Part shown: positions 1 to 10,832 of the stretch, piece by piece
Numbering within the stretch: position 1 is the stretch's first letter
Layout of the letters: every line of letters begins with the position of its first letter
Origin: Diogma glabrata
Taxonomy: Eukaryota; Arthropoda; Insecta; Diptera; Cylindrotomidae
Assembly (NCBI GenBank): GCA_963693315.1
Contig: CAVNZG010000977.1
Location: forward strand, 124,001 to 188,000
Reading direction: 5' to 3'
Length of the DNA: 64,000 nt
Translations under genes and position numbers: made by a program
The notes under the pieces: generated by a model
What the model was told of the DNA's origin: nothing
The model's input: the letters and a program-made list of their open reading frames with translations, nothing else
The model's database searches: none

Positions 1-450
1 CCATAAATGTACATACATTTTTGTAGCTTGGTATCTTTATTTTAAATTTAGCTTAAATAGTTATATGAAATTATTTACAATCGTGTAGTAGTTTTATGAT
101 ACAGTTATAAAAAACTATATCATAAACGACAAAACAAAACAGTTATATGAAATGTTTTTATTCTCGCAGTATCCAATTTGCTTATCAAAATGTATCATTT
201 CTTTGGTTTGGTGCTTTTACGTTGTGTATTAAACCCTAAAAACAAACTCCTGATTTGGTTAGTTTGACGTTCTTAACGCTGAATAGTGCGTGTGATAAGA
301 TATCATTTCTTTTTATTTGCTTTTTACGTTGTGTACCTAACCTCTCTAAAAAACTGCTGTATTTACATTTTTGATGTTTTATATATACTCTAAGGTAAGC
401 ATTGAAAATATTTGAATTTTATTTCATCCATATATAAACTAAAATCCAAC
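1..450. other. AT-rich DNA, no gene recognised
   Basis: I see no supportable reading frame, RNA gene or repeat here. The last eight bases (443-450, AATCCAAC) form the left target duplication of the hAT-like element that starts at 451. Confidence 0.5.
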
Positions 451-911
451 CAGGGGCGCACACGGAAAATGTTTTAGGGGGGGTCTAAATAATTTTTTTT
501 TAATAAAAAGTGTTATGCTTTAGAAATTACAATATTTGTTACAACAACACATAGATACCTTTTAAGACCTAGGTCTCACAGCAACTTGCATTCTGAGGTA
601 TTGATGAATGTTTTTTAAGCTTTTATGGACTGAACGTCCCCGAGACTTTTGATTCGATCAAAGCATTCCATTTGTACGACTTGTACAAAAATAAACCATG
701 TGAATTATGTCACTATGATAGTGAGTGGTCTCAACATCCGAGCACTGCTGGTGACAAAATTTATAAAAAACAACGTGATCAGCAACAGTGCGACAATGTT
801 GTATAGGGGAGCAAAATTTGATGTTAAATTTCGATCACCCATAATTCGCATAGCACGAACAGAGTCCAAAAGAGCTAGGATGGAAACAGATATAGCTCTC
901 AGGACTTGACA

Positions 912-1109
912 TTAATACTCCATACAAAAACGAATATAAGACTTATAAATGTGGAGTAATTGATGCGGAGTGAAATAGTTTTTACATCTAATAAGGAGGC
1001 CGAGCTTTTTTGACACGCTTTTTACCATCACCATTATATGATCGTTCCACAATTGGAAATTGTGACTCCCAATAAACGAAAGCTTTCGCATAATAATTGG
1101 GGAACTCAA
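912..1109 (-). pseudogene. LINE reverse-transcriptase fragment (thumb region), inverted
   Basis: This 65-codon open stretch reads like the region after the RT palm in jockey/CR1-like LINEs. It has WNDHI, then a KSVSKKLG block, CKNYFTPHQLL, and ends on IRFCMEY just before a stop. In intact LINEs this block continues directly into a CSHIWG-type motif. Here that continuation lies on the opposite strand, starting at 1927 with CMEYCFHIWG. The two pieces therefore look like one LINE broken at the CMEY codons, with this part inverted. It is too short to be functional. Confidence 0.65.
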
Positions 1110-1762
1110 TCTTTGATCTGGAAACTATATCATCAAGAGGTGTGTTTTAGTGGAATTAAAATAAACAAATTTTTGTCACCCCAATCAACGGTTTTTTTCT
1201 AGGTCTTCGTTTACATTTATCTCCGATTTATTCGTTCGTGCATTTTACACTTTAAAAATATGGGGAGCCAATTAGAAGGGGCCAATTAATTCAAACATTT
1301 CTGCATATGCTTTTCAGAAATAATACACGTGGGAATGCGCCATGGAATGGGTTTATTCCAATAGATCGTTCCGAAGACTCATATATGGGTTTCCAGTAAA
1401 TGTAAAAATGTAATATAATTTAAAAAAAAATGCTTTTCGAAAGTATAACTAAAACAAACATAATGAAAACCTTAGATAATAACATATAAAAAGGTTCACG
1501 CAAGGTTCACGCAGGATGGTTCACGCAATTTTTATAAAGCCATTAGTAGAGCCTAATTTGTAACCTCGGCCAATTCCTGTAGTTTCTAACAAAATGAACC
1601 GGATCATTTTCGTAAAAATATAATCCGGAAAATAATAAGACATCTGGGCCAGATAGTATATTCCTTCAATTATTCTTAAAACATTTGCTAAGATATTAGC
1701 ATCAAATGTTCTATTTGTCTTACATGACAGAGAATTTTTTGACAAATGGCTAGCTTACAGCA

Positions 1763-2272
1763 GTTCCAAAAAAGGTGCTAAAGCGGATCCATCAAATTAC
1801 AAACCCATATAAATCTAGTCGGTTGTTGCTAAAATATTTGAAAAATACAATAATTTCATATTATGAGCTTCTTAAGTCGTCAAAAATAATATGAAACACA
1901 ATACGGCTTCCTTAAAGAATCGTCCCTGCATGGAATATTGTTTTCACATATGGGGTGCAGCATACATAAAAGTAGTTTGAAGTTTCTTGATTCTATACAG
2001 AATAGAGCTATTAATCGGCGATTCAAATCTTACTAATTAGCTTGATTCCTTGTATGTCGATGATTTAACATTATTTCACAAATACAGTATAGATGAACGG
2101 GCGTTAACCTCGATCAAATCGATTAAGCGTGAGCCTGAAAACTTCACACGTTACACCAGAGTATCAATGACAGCCCATATTTTACGGTTCGAGTGACAAG
2201 ATGTAGAACTTTCGCTTTTCAAAGTTAATTTTCAACAGAGCCTGGCATCTCTGGAATGCCTTACCGGCGTGA
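1763..2272 (+). pseudogene. Decayed LINE reverse transcriptase, internally deleted
   Basis: Conceptual translation with stops and frame changes shows KADPSNYKPI then SVVAKIFEK around 1780-1850, which is the start of a jockey/CR1-type RT domain. TQYGFLKESS follows near 1897-1926. The sequence then jumps to CMEYCFHIWGAAYIKSSLKFLDSIQNRA starting at 1927 (the opening residues of a motif continuing to about 2005), and ends with FNRAWHLWNALPA before 2272. The central palm, including the expected YADD, is missing. Several stops make this a clear pseudogene. Its missing middle-to-3' block is partly present, inverted, at 912-1109. Confidence 0.65.
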
Positions 2273-2678
2273 GTCTGCAATGGTAATTTTTATCCTCAAA
2301 ACTTTAAAATTAGCGTTCCAAAAATCTTCAAAGAAAATTGATCAATACTAACAAATTTTAGTTCCATAGCTAGTATCGTATCTTCTGATATTCAGAGACG
2401 TTAATCTATATTTAGAATAATTTATTTTAAATGAATTTAATATTTTCCAAAAACAACTTAATTTTAATTTCTACTAATTTACTAGTTTACTTATATTTTA
2501 ATTTACTAACAATATTAAAATATTATTAAATTGTCAATCTATAATTTATTATCACTATATACACTATACAATATCTAAGTTTAAACAAAAAAAAATTCTG
2601 AAAAATTATCGGTTAGGGGGGGGAAGGTCCGGACCCAAACCACCCCCCCCCCCTCTTGTGTGTGCCCCTGAATCCAAT

Positions 2679-3126
2679 ACATACAATATCCTAATAATAA
2701 TACGTACATACGCATGGTTTATAATTTTGACACTTATATGTGATAGTATAAATGTCTATGGCTCTTCTTCTACCAATCCGTACGTGCATACAACCACATA
2801 TAGTTTTATATGTATATATACACACATTTTCATGCGTGAGTTTGTTTATGTATACGTATAATATCATGTGGTTGCACACATACCAAAGTCTTGTAAAGTT
2901 TGTACAATATGATATAGATAAAAAACAGGGCCACACAGTCAAGGTTCTCCAAATAAGTGGGGTATACTTAGGTTGTGTTCTCCTGCATGTACTTACTTTT
3001 AAGTTTATATAAATTACCAATGGCCAATAACAATTGAAATTTGAGTCTTAAATACTGCACTATGAACTCTCGAGGAACCCTATACTAATGAAATAGTTTG
3101 TTTCCTCTGTCTCAGACACGAATATC
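2679..3126. other. Spacer, no gene recognised
   Basis: The sequence is AT-rich with short alternating purine-pyrimidine tracts such as ATACGTACATACGCATGG. Open frames on both strands in 2658-3020 overlap one another and have low-complexity composition, so I do not support any of them as genes. Confidence 0.4.
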
Positions 3127-3251
3127 TTATAAACAAAACACAATCGTTCTTCTAAAAGCGGTGATGCCACGCACCTTATAGTATACGATAGAAATTTGTC
3201 AAAATACGCACCCACGGCGTTTTTGGAAGAACGATCGTGTTTTGTTTATAA
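3127..3251. repeat. Imperfect inverted repeat, about 37-bp arms
   Basis: The left arm at 3127-3163 starts TTATAAACAAAACAC and the right arm at 3213-3251 ends GTGTTTTGTTTATAA. The arms match with a handful of mismatches and are separated by about 50 bases. The unit could fold into a long hairpin and may be a small MITE or a remnant of a larger inverted repeat. No target duplication could be defined. Confidence 0.5.
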
Positions 3252-3576
3252 AACTGATTTCATCAGAAGATTAGAAGCAATACAACCGCCTTTCGTACAG
3301 GCGGCGCTCTAGTCCTTGATACAAAGAACGATAACGGTTTGAATATTGCGGTGAACTGTACTTTAGTCGGGCCAAAAAAATATGTAACGAAATAATTATG
3401 TTATCAGATATATTTCAATTAATAGTATGCGATAAAATTGGTATATTAGTTAAGTAAATCTTCTTAAAATTAGACAAATTTACAAAATAACAGTGCATTG
3501 AAATTTTTATAGTGTATAATTCTACCACGATTAGATGGTTTTATTGAATCGATGTATTGATAGTATCAGATCCTTA

Positions 3577-3619
3577 GGGGGGCTAATGCCCCCCCAGCCC
3601 TACCCAATTGACGCCCCTG
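3577..3619. mobile_element. Orphan hAT-like right terminus
   Basis: A GGGGGG...CCCCCCC tract is followed by a terminus ending in GACGCCCCTG, closely resembling the right end of the element at 451-2670. It abuts a gypsy RNase H fragment directly, so the next eight bases (3620-3627, CTACAGAT) would be the target duplication. I could not find a matching CAGGGGCG left end or a second CTACAGAT upstream, so the rest of the element seems to be lost. Confidence 0.4.
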
Positions 3620-3786
3620 CTACAGATGCTTCACCATATGGTGTTGGAGCAATTCTCAGTCACATAGCCCAGAGCCTGACGGCTCTGAAAAGCCAATTTA
3701 ATATTGTTGTATGCCTGGTTAAGTGGACTGTATTTTCTCTGATGATGGTGAATCAAACGTTTATACAACAATTCCAGCAAAGATGA
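3619..3786 (+). pseudogene. Ty3/gypsy RNase H fragment
   Basis: The frame reads ATDASPYGVGAILSHIAQ, the start of a Ty3/gypsy RNase H domain with its catalytic Asp in TDAS. The following residues do not continue convincingly as RNase H and a stop comes at 3786. This is a short scrap of a pol gene, apparently cut on its left by a hAT-like insertion at 3619. It belongs to a different lineage from elements A-C, which have CDASSTGV or CDGSSTGV at this motif. Confidence 0.6.
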
Positions 3787-3834
3787 TTTAAATCATGATT
3801 AAAATTTTGATACAGATTCAATAACATATAATAA

Positions 3835-4079
3835 TAAAATTCGGCTTCAATGGTGATAATAGCATGTGGTTATCAATGTTAGATAACGTAACGCAGTAGT
3901 AAGCAACCTCAAATAATATATAACAGTTTCAGCTTCAATGATGATATATAATATAAATCTCAGCTTCAATGTTGAATAATATGTGAGTACCAGTGTCGGA
4001 ATGACGTAACGAAGAAGTAGGCAATCTCACGTAGCAATATAATAAAAACTCAGTTTTAATCAGTAATAATATCAGTAAT
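3835..4079. repeat. Minisatellite, left part, interrupted by element A
   Basis: Units begin with a CAGCTTCAATG-like motif and carry a TGACGTAACGAAG-like motif in the longer form. Long units of roughly 90 bp alternate with short units of about 30 bp. The same units resume at 25677 just beyond element A. The array was therefore one tandem repeat before the retrotransposon inserted at the AATA duplicated site (4080-4083). Confidence 0.65.
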
Positions 4080-4083
4080 AATA

Positions 4084-5705
4084 TGATACAGGCGGATATA
4101 GCTAAAACTAAAGTAGAGTGTGATTGAAAAAAAAAAATATCCGCTGTATCGGAAAAATCAAAGGACAACTTTGAGGCAGCAGTCTCTTGCTCCGGTCTTA
4201 AGCTCTCGGCCTGGGTCGTGGTTTGCCTCGTTGTGCCTTTGATATAATGGGACTGCTTTTTAAGAAATTTATTTGAATATACAATACTAATGAGGGGACA
4301 GCCATTTGAAACCCCAAACAACACGATGGACGGAAGTCAGGAAGGAACCCCAGGGAATTAGGACATCTGCCTCACACCATTTATAAGAGATAAACTAACA
4401 CATATTTAAATATTTAAAAATGGAACCAAAAATGTAAAAAAAAAACTTATAACTGCAAACATAATTAAATCACTATACTAACCAAAAAAATTTACATCCA
4501 CAACTAAAAAAAACAAATCATAATACCTGTCATCTTCAATCCAGTGTTCACATCATTTCATGGGTCGGTTGACATTAATTCATGGGACGCAATTGACAAC
4601 ATATCGGATGAGTATAAAAAAACAGCAGTTTAATCGGTATTAATTTCTCTTCTTTATTATTTCACTTGCAATAATTATCAAAGTACTTATTAGTTCAAAT
4701 TCATCAAATATAATTTAAATACTTTAGAGTATGTTTTTTTTACAGTATAAAACCCACTTCAAGTATAGTTTACACAAAAAATTATATAATTTTTAAATAT
4801 AATATTTTTATAAGAGGTTATTTTTGGTTCTTTTTAATAATATTTTTTTACAATTCCACCTTTATATTATATATTTTGTGTTCTTTGTCACACACAACAA
4901 CTTTAATTAATCTTTAATTAATTTCGTTTTGTTTTTAATTTCATTAATTTTAACAATTCATTAAAAACAACAGTTAATATAACCATTCATTAAAAACAAC
5001 AGTTAATCGGTATATATAATTTACCACATTTGCCACTATATATAATCAAAATAAGTGCAAATCACTACACCAAAATCAAAAGAAATCACAATGACCACAG
5101 AACTTTATCCACAAACAAAAATATTCAACAAAACATAACAAAACTTAACTGGAATCGAATTTAAGCGGAACATATGTCCGCTTCCAAATTCATTTTTCGA
5201 CTCCCCGATTGAAAATTTTCACCCGTCCGTTTAATTAATGAAGAAAATCATGTGATGGTTATCTAGCCAATCATAATCATCACATCAGGCTTGGTATCAC
5301 ATATCATTTAGAAAATGTACTTACATGTATTATCAAACGCAAGCCAAAAAAATGCTGTTTTACAGAAAAAGTAATTATAATCCATTAATTTCGCAAAATT
5401 AAAGTTAATGAATTATAATACATGAACCAGTATGTCAAGGTTTTCTCAATTTCTCGTAATATGGTGATATTAAAGAAATTAAAGAAAACTTGGTAAAGCA
5501 TTCTTGCCCTCGCTTTGATCTTACAGGAAGCAAATCAAATAAATGAAGTATATGGGATATTGAAGAAAATAATTTTGATTTAGAAATATAGAATAATTTA
5601 GGAATTTGTTCCAGATGAAGTTTAGGTTGATTAATTATTGGAAAGGCTCAAATTTCAATATGTTGTGACAAAGAAAAAGAAAAGGATTTCTTTTTCGCCG
5701 CCACA
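4084..5705 (-). repeat. 3' LTR of element A
   Basis: This 1622-bp repeat matches 24050-25672 almost throughout; visible differences are scattered substitutions and homopolymer length changes. On the minus strand it starts TGTGGCGGCG and ends CCTGTATCA. The open stretch inside it at 3935-4324 begins in the minisatellite outside the LTR and appears truncated in the other LTR, so I do not regard it as a gene. Confidence 0.85.
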
Positions 5706-5789
5706 AATCGTGGGGACGTCCCACACCCTGAAGATGTCTCTAAGCCGGGCTCTGGAGTTTATTTGAAAAAGGACGCCACCTATCCGGTA
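5706..5789 (-). other. Element A 3' untranslated segment with polypurine-tract candidate
   Basis: This 84-base stretch separates the integrase stop from the 3' LTR. On the minus strand it ends with AGGGTGTGGGACGTCCCC close to the LTR. That stretch is partly purine-rich and could serve as the plus-strand primer site. The GTGGGACGTCCCCAC part is also an imperfect palindrome. Confidence 0.4.
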
Positions 5790-6639
5790 CTAAGATTTTA
5801 TGTCTTTGGCATGAAATATGCCAAGTGTTCTTCCAGCTTCATCAGCTACCTCGTATGCAACGTTGCCAACCGATCTAAGAATTTTTCCTTTGATAAATTT
5901 AGGGGACAACTTGGCCGAGAATCTTTTCGTAGCATCGCTTTGGGAAAAATTACGAACAAAAACTGTCTGCATTGGTTCCAGTTTTCGGACGCGAGAGCGC
6001 AGATTATAACGAGCAGCGCTCTTATGATATGCTACTCTGAGATTGCTTAAAACTTTCTCTTGAAGCAAAGAAGAACGATCGGAAGAATATCGAATAAATG
6101 GATCAAATTGGAAATCAGGAACAGAACGAAATAACTTATAGGTCGATCCATGGGATACTATGTGCTTACCAAAAACTAAAAAATGGGGAGAAAATTTTGT
6201 AGAATCGTGTATAACATTACACAATGAAGTTCTAATTTTGGGAAGGTGAAGATCCCAGTCTTGATGCGAATCTTTTAGAAAGGAACGAATCGCTGAAAGA
6301 ATGGACCGATTTACTCGCTCTGATGCGTTGCATTGCGGCGAGTATATTGGGGTAAATGTATGAAGAACGCCGTATTTTGTTAAAAATTCCTTAAACTTGT
6401 TAGATTTAAAAGAAGAGCCGTTATCTGAAGCCAGATATTCGGGTACACCATACACACTAAAAACTCGATTTTCCAAAAATTTAATTGCAAGCTCAGCAGT
6501 TGAGTTGCGAAGAGGTTCAATTAAAACGTATCGTGTAAAATGATCGAGGACAATAAATATATATGAATTCCCCCCTTTTGAGCGTGGATATGGTCCAAGG
6601 AAATCTACATACAGTTTTTGAAATGGGAGAAAAATATAT
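5790..6639 (-). CDS. pol: Element A pol, 3' part: integrase catalytic core and C-terminus
   Basis: The frame is open from the insertion point at 6639 to the stop at 5790. It carries the first catalytic Asp in YVDFLGPYPRS, the second in SDNGSS and the Glu in NASERVNRS. The second Asp and Glu are separated by 34 residues, one fewer than the usual 35; elements B and C share this. The C-terminus ends in LGIFHAKDIKS and lacks a GPY/F module. The integrase was cut by the element at 6640-12915. The reading frame picks up on the far side at 12916 once the single ATAT duplication is discounted, so the break is the insertion itself and not decay. Confidence 0.85.
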
Positions 6640-7315
6640 TGTAACGACTCTTCGTTGGTTCTTTTGGATTATTGAACAAACACGACAGTAAAAGACAGAT
6701 CTTTAGTTAACAGAATCTCAAACTTTATTTGTCATCAAATTACAGCAGCTTCCGTTTTTCCTTACAATAAATTCCAGGGTCTCCAATTTATGTGCCATAA
6801 ACTTCACCGCTTTTCCACAATTTGAATCAATAATATTCGGAATCGTAAAATCTGTATTTACTATTCCACTAAGTTCAGATTCTTTCACTATTAGTACCCA
6901 GGCTCAAGTACCACCGATTATTCCTTATACTTGCGAATATTTATAAACACTTTTAATTGCAAAATTAAAACTGACTATCTGATATTTTTGTTTGCTTATA
7001 TATATCGAAAAATAAATAAATCGAAACTTCTATAATCCACTAGAAATCAATACTACGTAGTCTGTACATCTTGAATAGGCCACACCTGTTTTCATTCATA
7101 CTTGCATTTGTATTAGCGAACTCAAATTTAATTTATGCAAAATGTATTAGGTAACTCCTTTTAATTCATTAATGTAAACATTTGTATAACAAATTTAATT
7201 TACATTAATTTATGCAATACAATTTGCAATACAAGTAAAAGATTGAACAAGGAGTTAACTTTTAATTCATGAATGAGTAAATAAAATTAACCCATTCTGG
7301 ACGAAGTTTATTACA
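6640..7315 (-). repeat. 3' LTR of nested element
   Basis: This 676-bp LTR starts TGTAACGACTC and ends TTTATTACA on the plus strand. It is near-identical to 12240-12915. A diverged relative occurs at 40380-40959 and a deleted one at 48240-48318. Confidence 0.9.
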
Positions 7316-7326
7316 TTGCCCTCCAT

Positions 7327-8325
7327 TTAGTTTTGTTCGTCCCGAACAATATCAGATATCGCATTGGTGCTGTTACCTTGGTACGGTGCCAACCTTTGCA
7401 GATGTATCACTTTCATCTTGGTACGGGGTCCCTTTTGTATGCGGTAGATGACATCATTAATTCGTTTGATTATTTTATATGGGCCTTCCCAATCTGGCTG
7501 CAGCTTGGGTGATCTTCCCTTAGTTCTTCTGGGGTTGTATAGCCATACCAATTCTCCTTCTTGAAAACCGCCACTATTTGCATTTATGTCGTACCTGGTT
7601 TTCATTTTGTCACTGGCAATCTTAATGTGGTCTCGAACCTGCTGATGGATTTTATTCATCTTCTCCCTTAGTTGTCCCACATAATCTGTTTTCGTGGATA
7701 CCAGACCTCCAGGGATGCCGAACTCGATGTCACTAGGAAGATGTAGTTCTCTTCCGAACATGATATTCGCTGGCGTTTCACTTGTCGTATCGTGCACTGC
7801 GCTACGATAGGCCATCAAGAATAACGGAAGATCCTTGTCCCAATTTCTTTGGTTGGCTTCTACTACCTTTGACAAATGTTCTTCCATGGTTCGGTTGAAT
7901 CGTTCTACCATGCCATCCGACTGCGGGTTCATAGGTGTAGTTCGTGTTTTTCTAATGCCGAGTGTTCTGCACAGCTCTTCCATCAGTTGAGATTCGAAAT
8001 TCCTTCCCTGGTCGGTATGCAACTCGAGCGGTGTTCCATATCTGCAAACCCATTCATTGACTAATGTTTCCGCGACCGTAACTGCTTCCTGGTTCGGTAT
8101 TGCATAGGCTTCCGGCCATTTTGTAAAGTAATCAATGACCACCATGATGTATTTGTTACCTTTTGTCGTTTCCGGAAATGGCCCCGCGATGTCTATAGCA
8201 ATTCTCTCCATTGGGGCACCCACATTGTACTGTTGCATCTCTCCTCGAGTTCTAGTTTTTGGTCCTTTGCTCGCTGCACAAGTATCGCATCGCCGACACC
8301 ATTGCTCTACGTCTGTTCGACCCAA
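7327..8325 (-). CDS. pol: Nested element pol, integrase part (frame-shifted from RT)
   Basis: The 332-residue frame starts near the zinc-binding CRRCDTC cysteines. The catalytic triad follows as D in [11 protein letters not shown] in HTDQGRNF and E in SDGMVERF, with the standard 35 residues between the last two. A GPY/F module (WEGPYKIIKRIND) follows near the C-terminus, which ends IVRDEQN. The upstream RT/RNase H frame ends at 8307 after FYWVEQT, so a small indel near 8310-8320 separates the two. The initiating Met assigned here is probably not a natural start. In an intact relative this is the end of one polyprotein. Confidence 0.85.
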   Translation of the reverse strand: MGRTDVEQWCRRCDTCAASKGPKTRTRGEMQQYNVGAPMERIAIDIAGPFPETTKGNKYIMVVIDYFTKWPEAYAIPNQEAVTVAETLVNEWVCRYGTPLELHTDQGRNFESQLMEELCRTLGIRKTRTTPMNPQSDGMVERFNRTMEEHLSKVVEANQRNWDKDLPLFLMAYRSAVHDTTSETPANIMFGRELHLPSDIEFGIPGGLVSTKTDYVGQLREKMNKIHQQVRDHIKIASDKMKTRYDINANSGGFQEGELVWLYNPRRTKGRSPKLQPDWEGPYKIIKRINDVIYRIQKGPRTKMKVIHLQRLAPYQGNSTNAISDIVRDEQN

Positions 8326-10829
8326 TAAAACCTCTCCCTTACTTTGGCTAGGGTTTTATTGATTTTGACCTCTTCCACTCGACTTGATGGCAACACCAGT
8401 TGTTCTAACACTTTCTTTCCATCAGCGGACTCCCATTTTCTTTTAAGTATCCCGTTGTCCATAAATAGTGAGTCCCATTGCGCCCAGTAGCATTTCACCT
8501 CCGTACTTAAAGGTGCGACCTCTTTCCACTCCGGTCGCCTTCCCTCAGTTTTCCATTTCAATATTGGAGCCATAGCTGGATCTTCTAGCTGCTCTCTTTT
8601 AATTGCCTCGGTACACCAATCTTCAGGAGTTTGGAAATTGATTTGGTTCACTTTCATTGCCTCATTTCCCTCAGTTCTGCTACATGACTTGCACTCCTCT
8701 ATACAGGGTCTTCTGGACAGGGCATCGGCGTTACCATGGATCCTTGCCTTGCGGTGTTCAACTTTGAAGTCGTAGTTCTGCAGGATCTCTATCCATCTTG
8801 CTGCTTGTCCTTCAGGAAATTTGAATTGTAATAACCATTTTAGAGCAGCATGCTCCGTGCGAATCAGGAATAGTTGTCCACACAAATACTTGTGGAAATG
8901 TTTCACAGCCTTGATGATAGCTAGCAACTCCTTCCTCGTGACACAGTAATTCCGCTCCGGCTTTGACAGAACTTTACTGAAGTACGCCACCACTTTCTCA
9001 TCGTCTCCAACTTTCTGTGACAAAACAGCTCCGGTTCCTACATTGCTTGCGTCTGTGTCCAGAATGAACATCTTTCCGGATTCTGGATAGGCTAGTATAG
9101 GGGTGTTGCATAGTTTTTCTTTTAAACGGCAGAATGCCTCATTACATTCGGTTGTCCACAGAAACTTGGTATTTGCCTCTGTCAATTTATGTAGACTCTT
9201 GGCGATATTCGCAAAATTCTCCACGAATCTTCGATAATAGGTGCATAAGCCAAGGAAACTGCGTAGCTCATGAACATTCTTCGGTACTGGCCAATTTTTC
9301 ACAGCATCAATCTTCTCGGGATCGGTTCTGACTCCATGTTCTGTAATGATGTGTCCAAGGTACTTCACTTCTTTGTGGAAGAGATTGCACTTTACCGGAT
9401 TCAACTTCATGTTGGCATTACTTATTCTTCTGAGTACTTCTTCGAGGTTCATTAGATGCTCTTCGAAGTTGCGACCCATTATAATGATGTCATCAAGATA
9501 AACTAGGCAGGCCTTCCAGGTTAAACCATGCAACACGCATTCCATTAGACGTTCAAATGTTGCTGGGGCATTGCATAGACCAAACGGCATCACATTGAAC
9601 TCCCACAACCCATTGCCAGTAGAAAATGCTGTCTTTCGTCGATCTTCTGGATGCATTTCAACTTGCCAGTAGCCACTCTTCAGATCTAATGTGCTGTACC
9701 ATTTGGCCCCTGATAATGTATCCAGTGTGTCATCGATTCGTGGCAGTGGATAGCTGTCCTTAATGGTTACCTCATTGAGCCTTCGATAGTCTACACAAAA
9801 ACGAACTGACCCATCTTTTTTTCTAACTAGCACCACTGGTGAGCTCCATGGACTCTTAGATGGCCTGATGACTCCATCACTTTTCATTTTGTCCAGCATT
9901 CCTTGCACTTCCTCGTGTTTAGCCAGTGGTAGTCTTCTAGGAGGCTGTCTGATAGGATGAGCGTTTCCAGTGTTGATCCTATGTCGCACGATGTTTGTTC
10001 TTCCAACATCTTCATCTCCAGTAGAGAAAACGCTGCTCATCTTCGTTAATACCCTCTTGATTTCTTTGAATTCGGCTGGATTCATTCTTTTACTAAGATC
10101 TTGAAGTATTGCTACTAATGCGGGATTGTTTCTCTGCATGAAGACCTTTTGCTCTTCTTCACAGCTGATTATCTCTTTTATGGTGCTGCATTTAGCGATT
10201 TCTTCTCCATGATTGATGACCACTCGTTTATTTGAGAAGTTAATCAGTTGCACTGGAACTACTCCCTCTTTTGCTGCAACTAGCGTTCGGCCAATCATAA
10301 TGTTTCCCCCAAAGTCGTTGTTAGCTGGCTCAATCATCACAGGTGAATTTTGGTCACTTTTATCTAGTAGCTTAGTCCATATGATTTTCTCAGATTTTGC
10401 CGGGATCTCAGTTGGTCCATCACTAATAACACGGACCTCAGCATTGTCGTTGGTGGCGTGTAGCACTATTTCTGTGTTTCCATATCTCAGTACGTGGCTT
10501 CCCAAATCTAATATAAAATTGTATTCTTTCATGAAGTCAAGCCCAATTATGCACTCATCTTCTATATCTGCTACAATAAATCGGTGCCTAAATGAATTTC
10601 CTCCAAGGTGAACTTCTTGGTCGCTTTCTCCATGAACTAGAACTGTTTCACCCGTAGCTGTTTTTAGGGTGAATCGTCTTGCTGTATCGATCTGACTATC
10701 ACAAACCACATCTGGACGCACTATCGATCTCGAAGCACCTGTGTCCAAAGTCAACATGCACGATTTGCTTCCAACGGTTGCCTCTAAGACTAGACTACTA
10801 TTTTCTCTTTTTACTAGTGATACCACCAA
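8307..10829 (-). CDS. pol: Nested element pol: protease, reverse transcriptase, RNase H, start of integrase
   Basis: The 840 residues hold an aspartic protease (TLDTGASRSIV, near residue 30), RT with FGLCNAPATFERLM and the active site CLVYLDDIII, and RNase H starting at ILDTDASNVGTGAVLS. The polypeptide ends at KINKTLAKVRERFYW, the middle of the integrase zinc domain. The two histidines that normally precede NKTLAKV are absent: SSRVEEV runs straight into KINKTL, which implies a deletion of about a dozen residues. Expression would need -1 frameshifting from gag; the true open frame begins upstream of the first Met, at the slippery site near 10889. Confidence 0.88.
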   Translation of the reverse strand: MVVSLVKRENSSLVLEATVGSKSCMLTLDTGASRSIVRPDVVCDSQIDTARRFTLKTATGETVLVHGESDQEVHLGGNSFRHRFIVADIEDECIIGLDFMKEYNFILDLGSHVLRYGNTEIVLHATNDNAEVRVISDGPTEIPAKSEKIIWTKLLDKSDQNSPVMIEPANNDFGGNIMIGRTLVAAKEGVVPVQLINFSNKRVVINHGEEIAKCSTIKEIISCEEEQKVFMQRNNPALVAILQDLSKRMNPAEFKEIKRVLTKMSSVFSTGDEDVGRTNIVRHRINTGNAHPIRQPPRRLPLAKHEEVQGMLDKMKSDGVIRPSKSPWSSPVVLVRKKDGSVRFCVDYRRLNEVTIKDSYPLPRIDDTLDTLSGAKWYSTLDLKSGYWQVEMHPEDRRKTAFSTGNGLWEFNVMPFGLCNAPATFERLMECVLHGLTWKACLVYLDDIIIMGRNFEEHLMNLEEVLRRISNANMKLNPVKCNLFHKEVKYLGHIITEHGVRTDPEKIDAVKNWPVPKNVHELRSFLGLCTYYRRFVENFANIAKSLHKLTEANTKFLWTTECNEAFCRLKEKLCNTPILAYPESGKMFILDTDASNVGTGAVLSQKVGDDEKVVAYFSKVLSKPERNYCVTRKELLAIIKAVKHFHKYLCGQLFLIRTEHAALKWLLQFKFPEGQAARWIEILQNYDFKVEHRKARIHGNADALSRRPCIEECKSCSRTEGNEAMKVNQINFQTPEDWCTEAIKREQLEDPAMAPILKWKTEGRRPEWKEVAPLSTEVKCYWAQWDSLFMDNGILKRKWESADGKKVLEQLVLPSSRVEEVKINKTLAKVRERFYWVEQT

Positions 10830-10832
10830 TGT

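Larger units (their letters stand above)
451..2670. mobile_element. hAT-like DNA transposon, non-autonomous, 2.2 kb
   Basis: The element begins CAGGGGCGCACAC and ends GTGTGTGCCCCTG, an inverted pair with one mismatch over 13 bases. It is flanked by AATCCAAC (443-450) and AATCCAAT (2671-2678), an 8-bp duplication with one difference. Eight-base duplications and CAG...CTG ends are typical of the hAT superfamily. Runs of G just inside the left end and of G and C just inside the right end extend the symmetry. No transposase is recognisable. The interior holds decayed LINE reverse-transcriptase pieces on both strands (912-1109 and 1763-2272). An 86-codon frame at 649-909 matches nothing I know and I do not call it a gene. 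Confidence 0.75.

Noticed and set aside
649..909. 86-codon open frame inside the hAT-like element
   Set aside because: No motif I recognise. A different frame of the same stretch also reads plausibly (CELCHYDSEWS), so coding status is undecided.
1521..1745. 74-codon minus-strand frame
   Set aside because: No recognisable domain; it lies in decayed LINE surroundings and is probably chance.
2658..3020. Three overlapping open frames on both strands
   Set aside because: They shadow each other in a low-complexity TA/CA-rich stretch.
3835..4079. CRISPR-like array
   Set aside because: Repeats are diverged, of two lengths and contiguous without unique spacers; this is a eukaryotic minisatellite.
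3935..4324. 129-codon minus-strand frame crossing into the LTR of element A
   Set aside because: It joins LTR and minisatellite sequence, and the counterpart in the other LTR is shorter (24074-24292). It is not a conserved gene.
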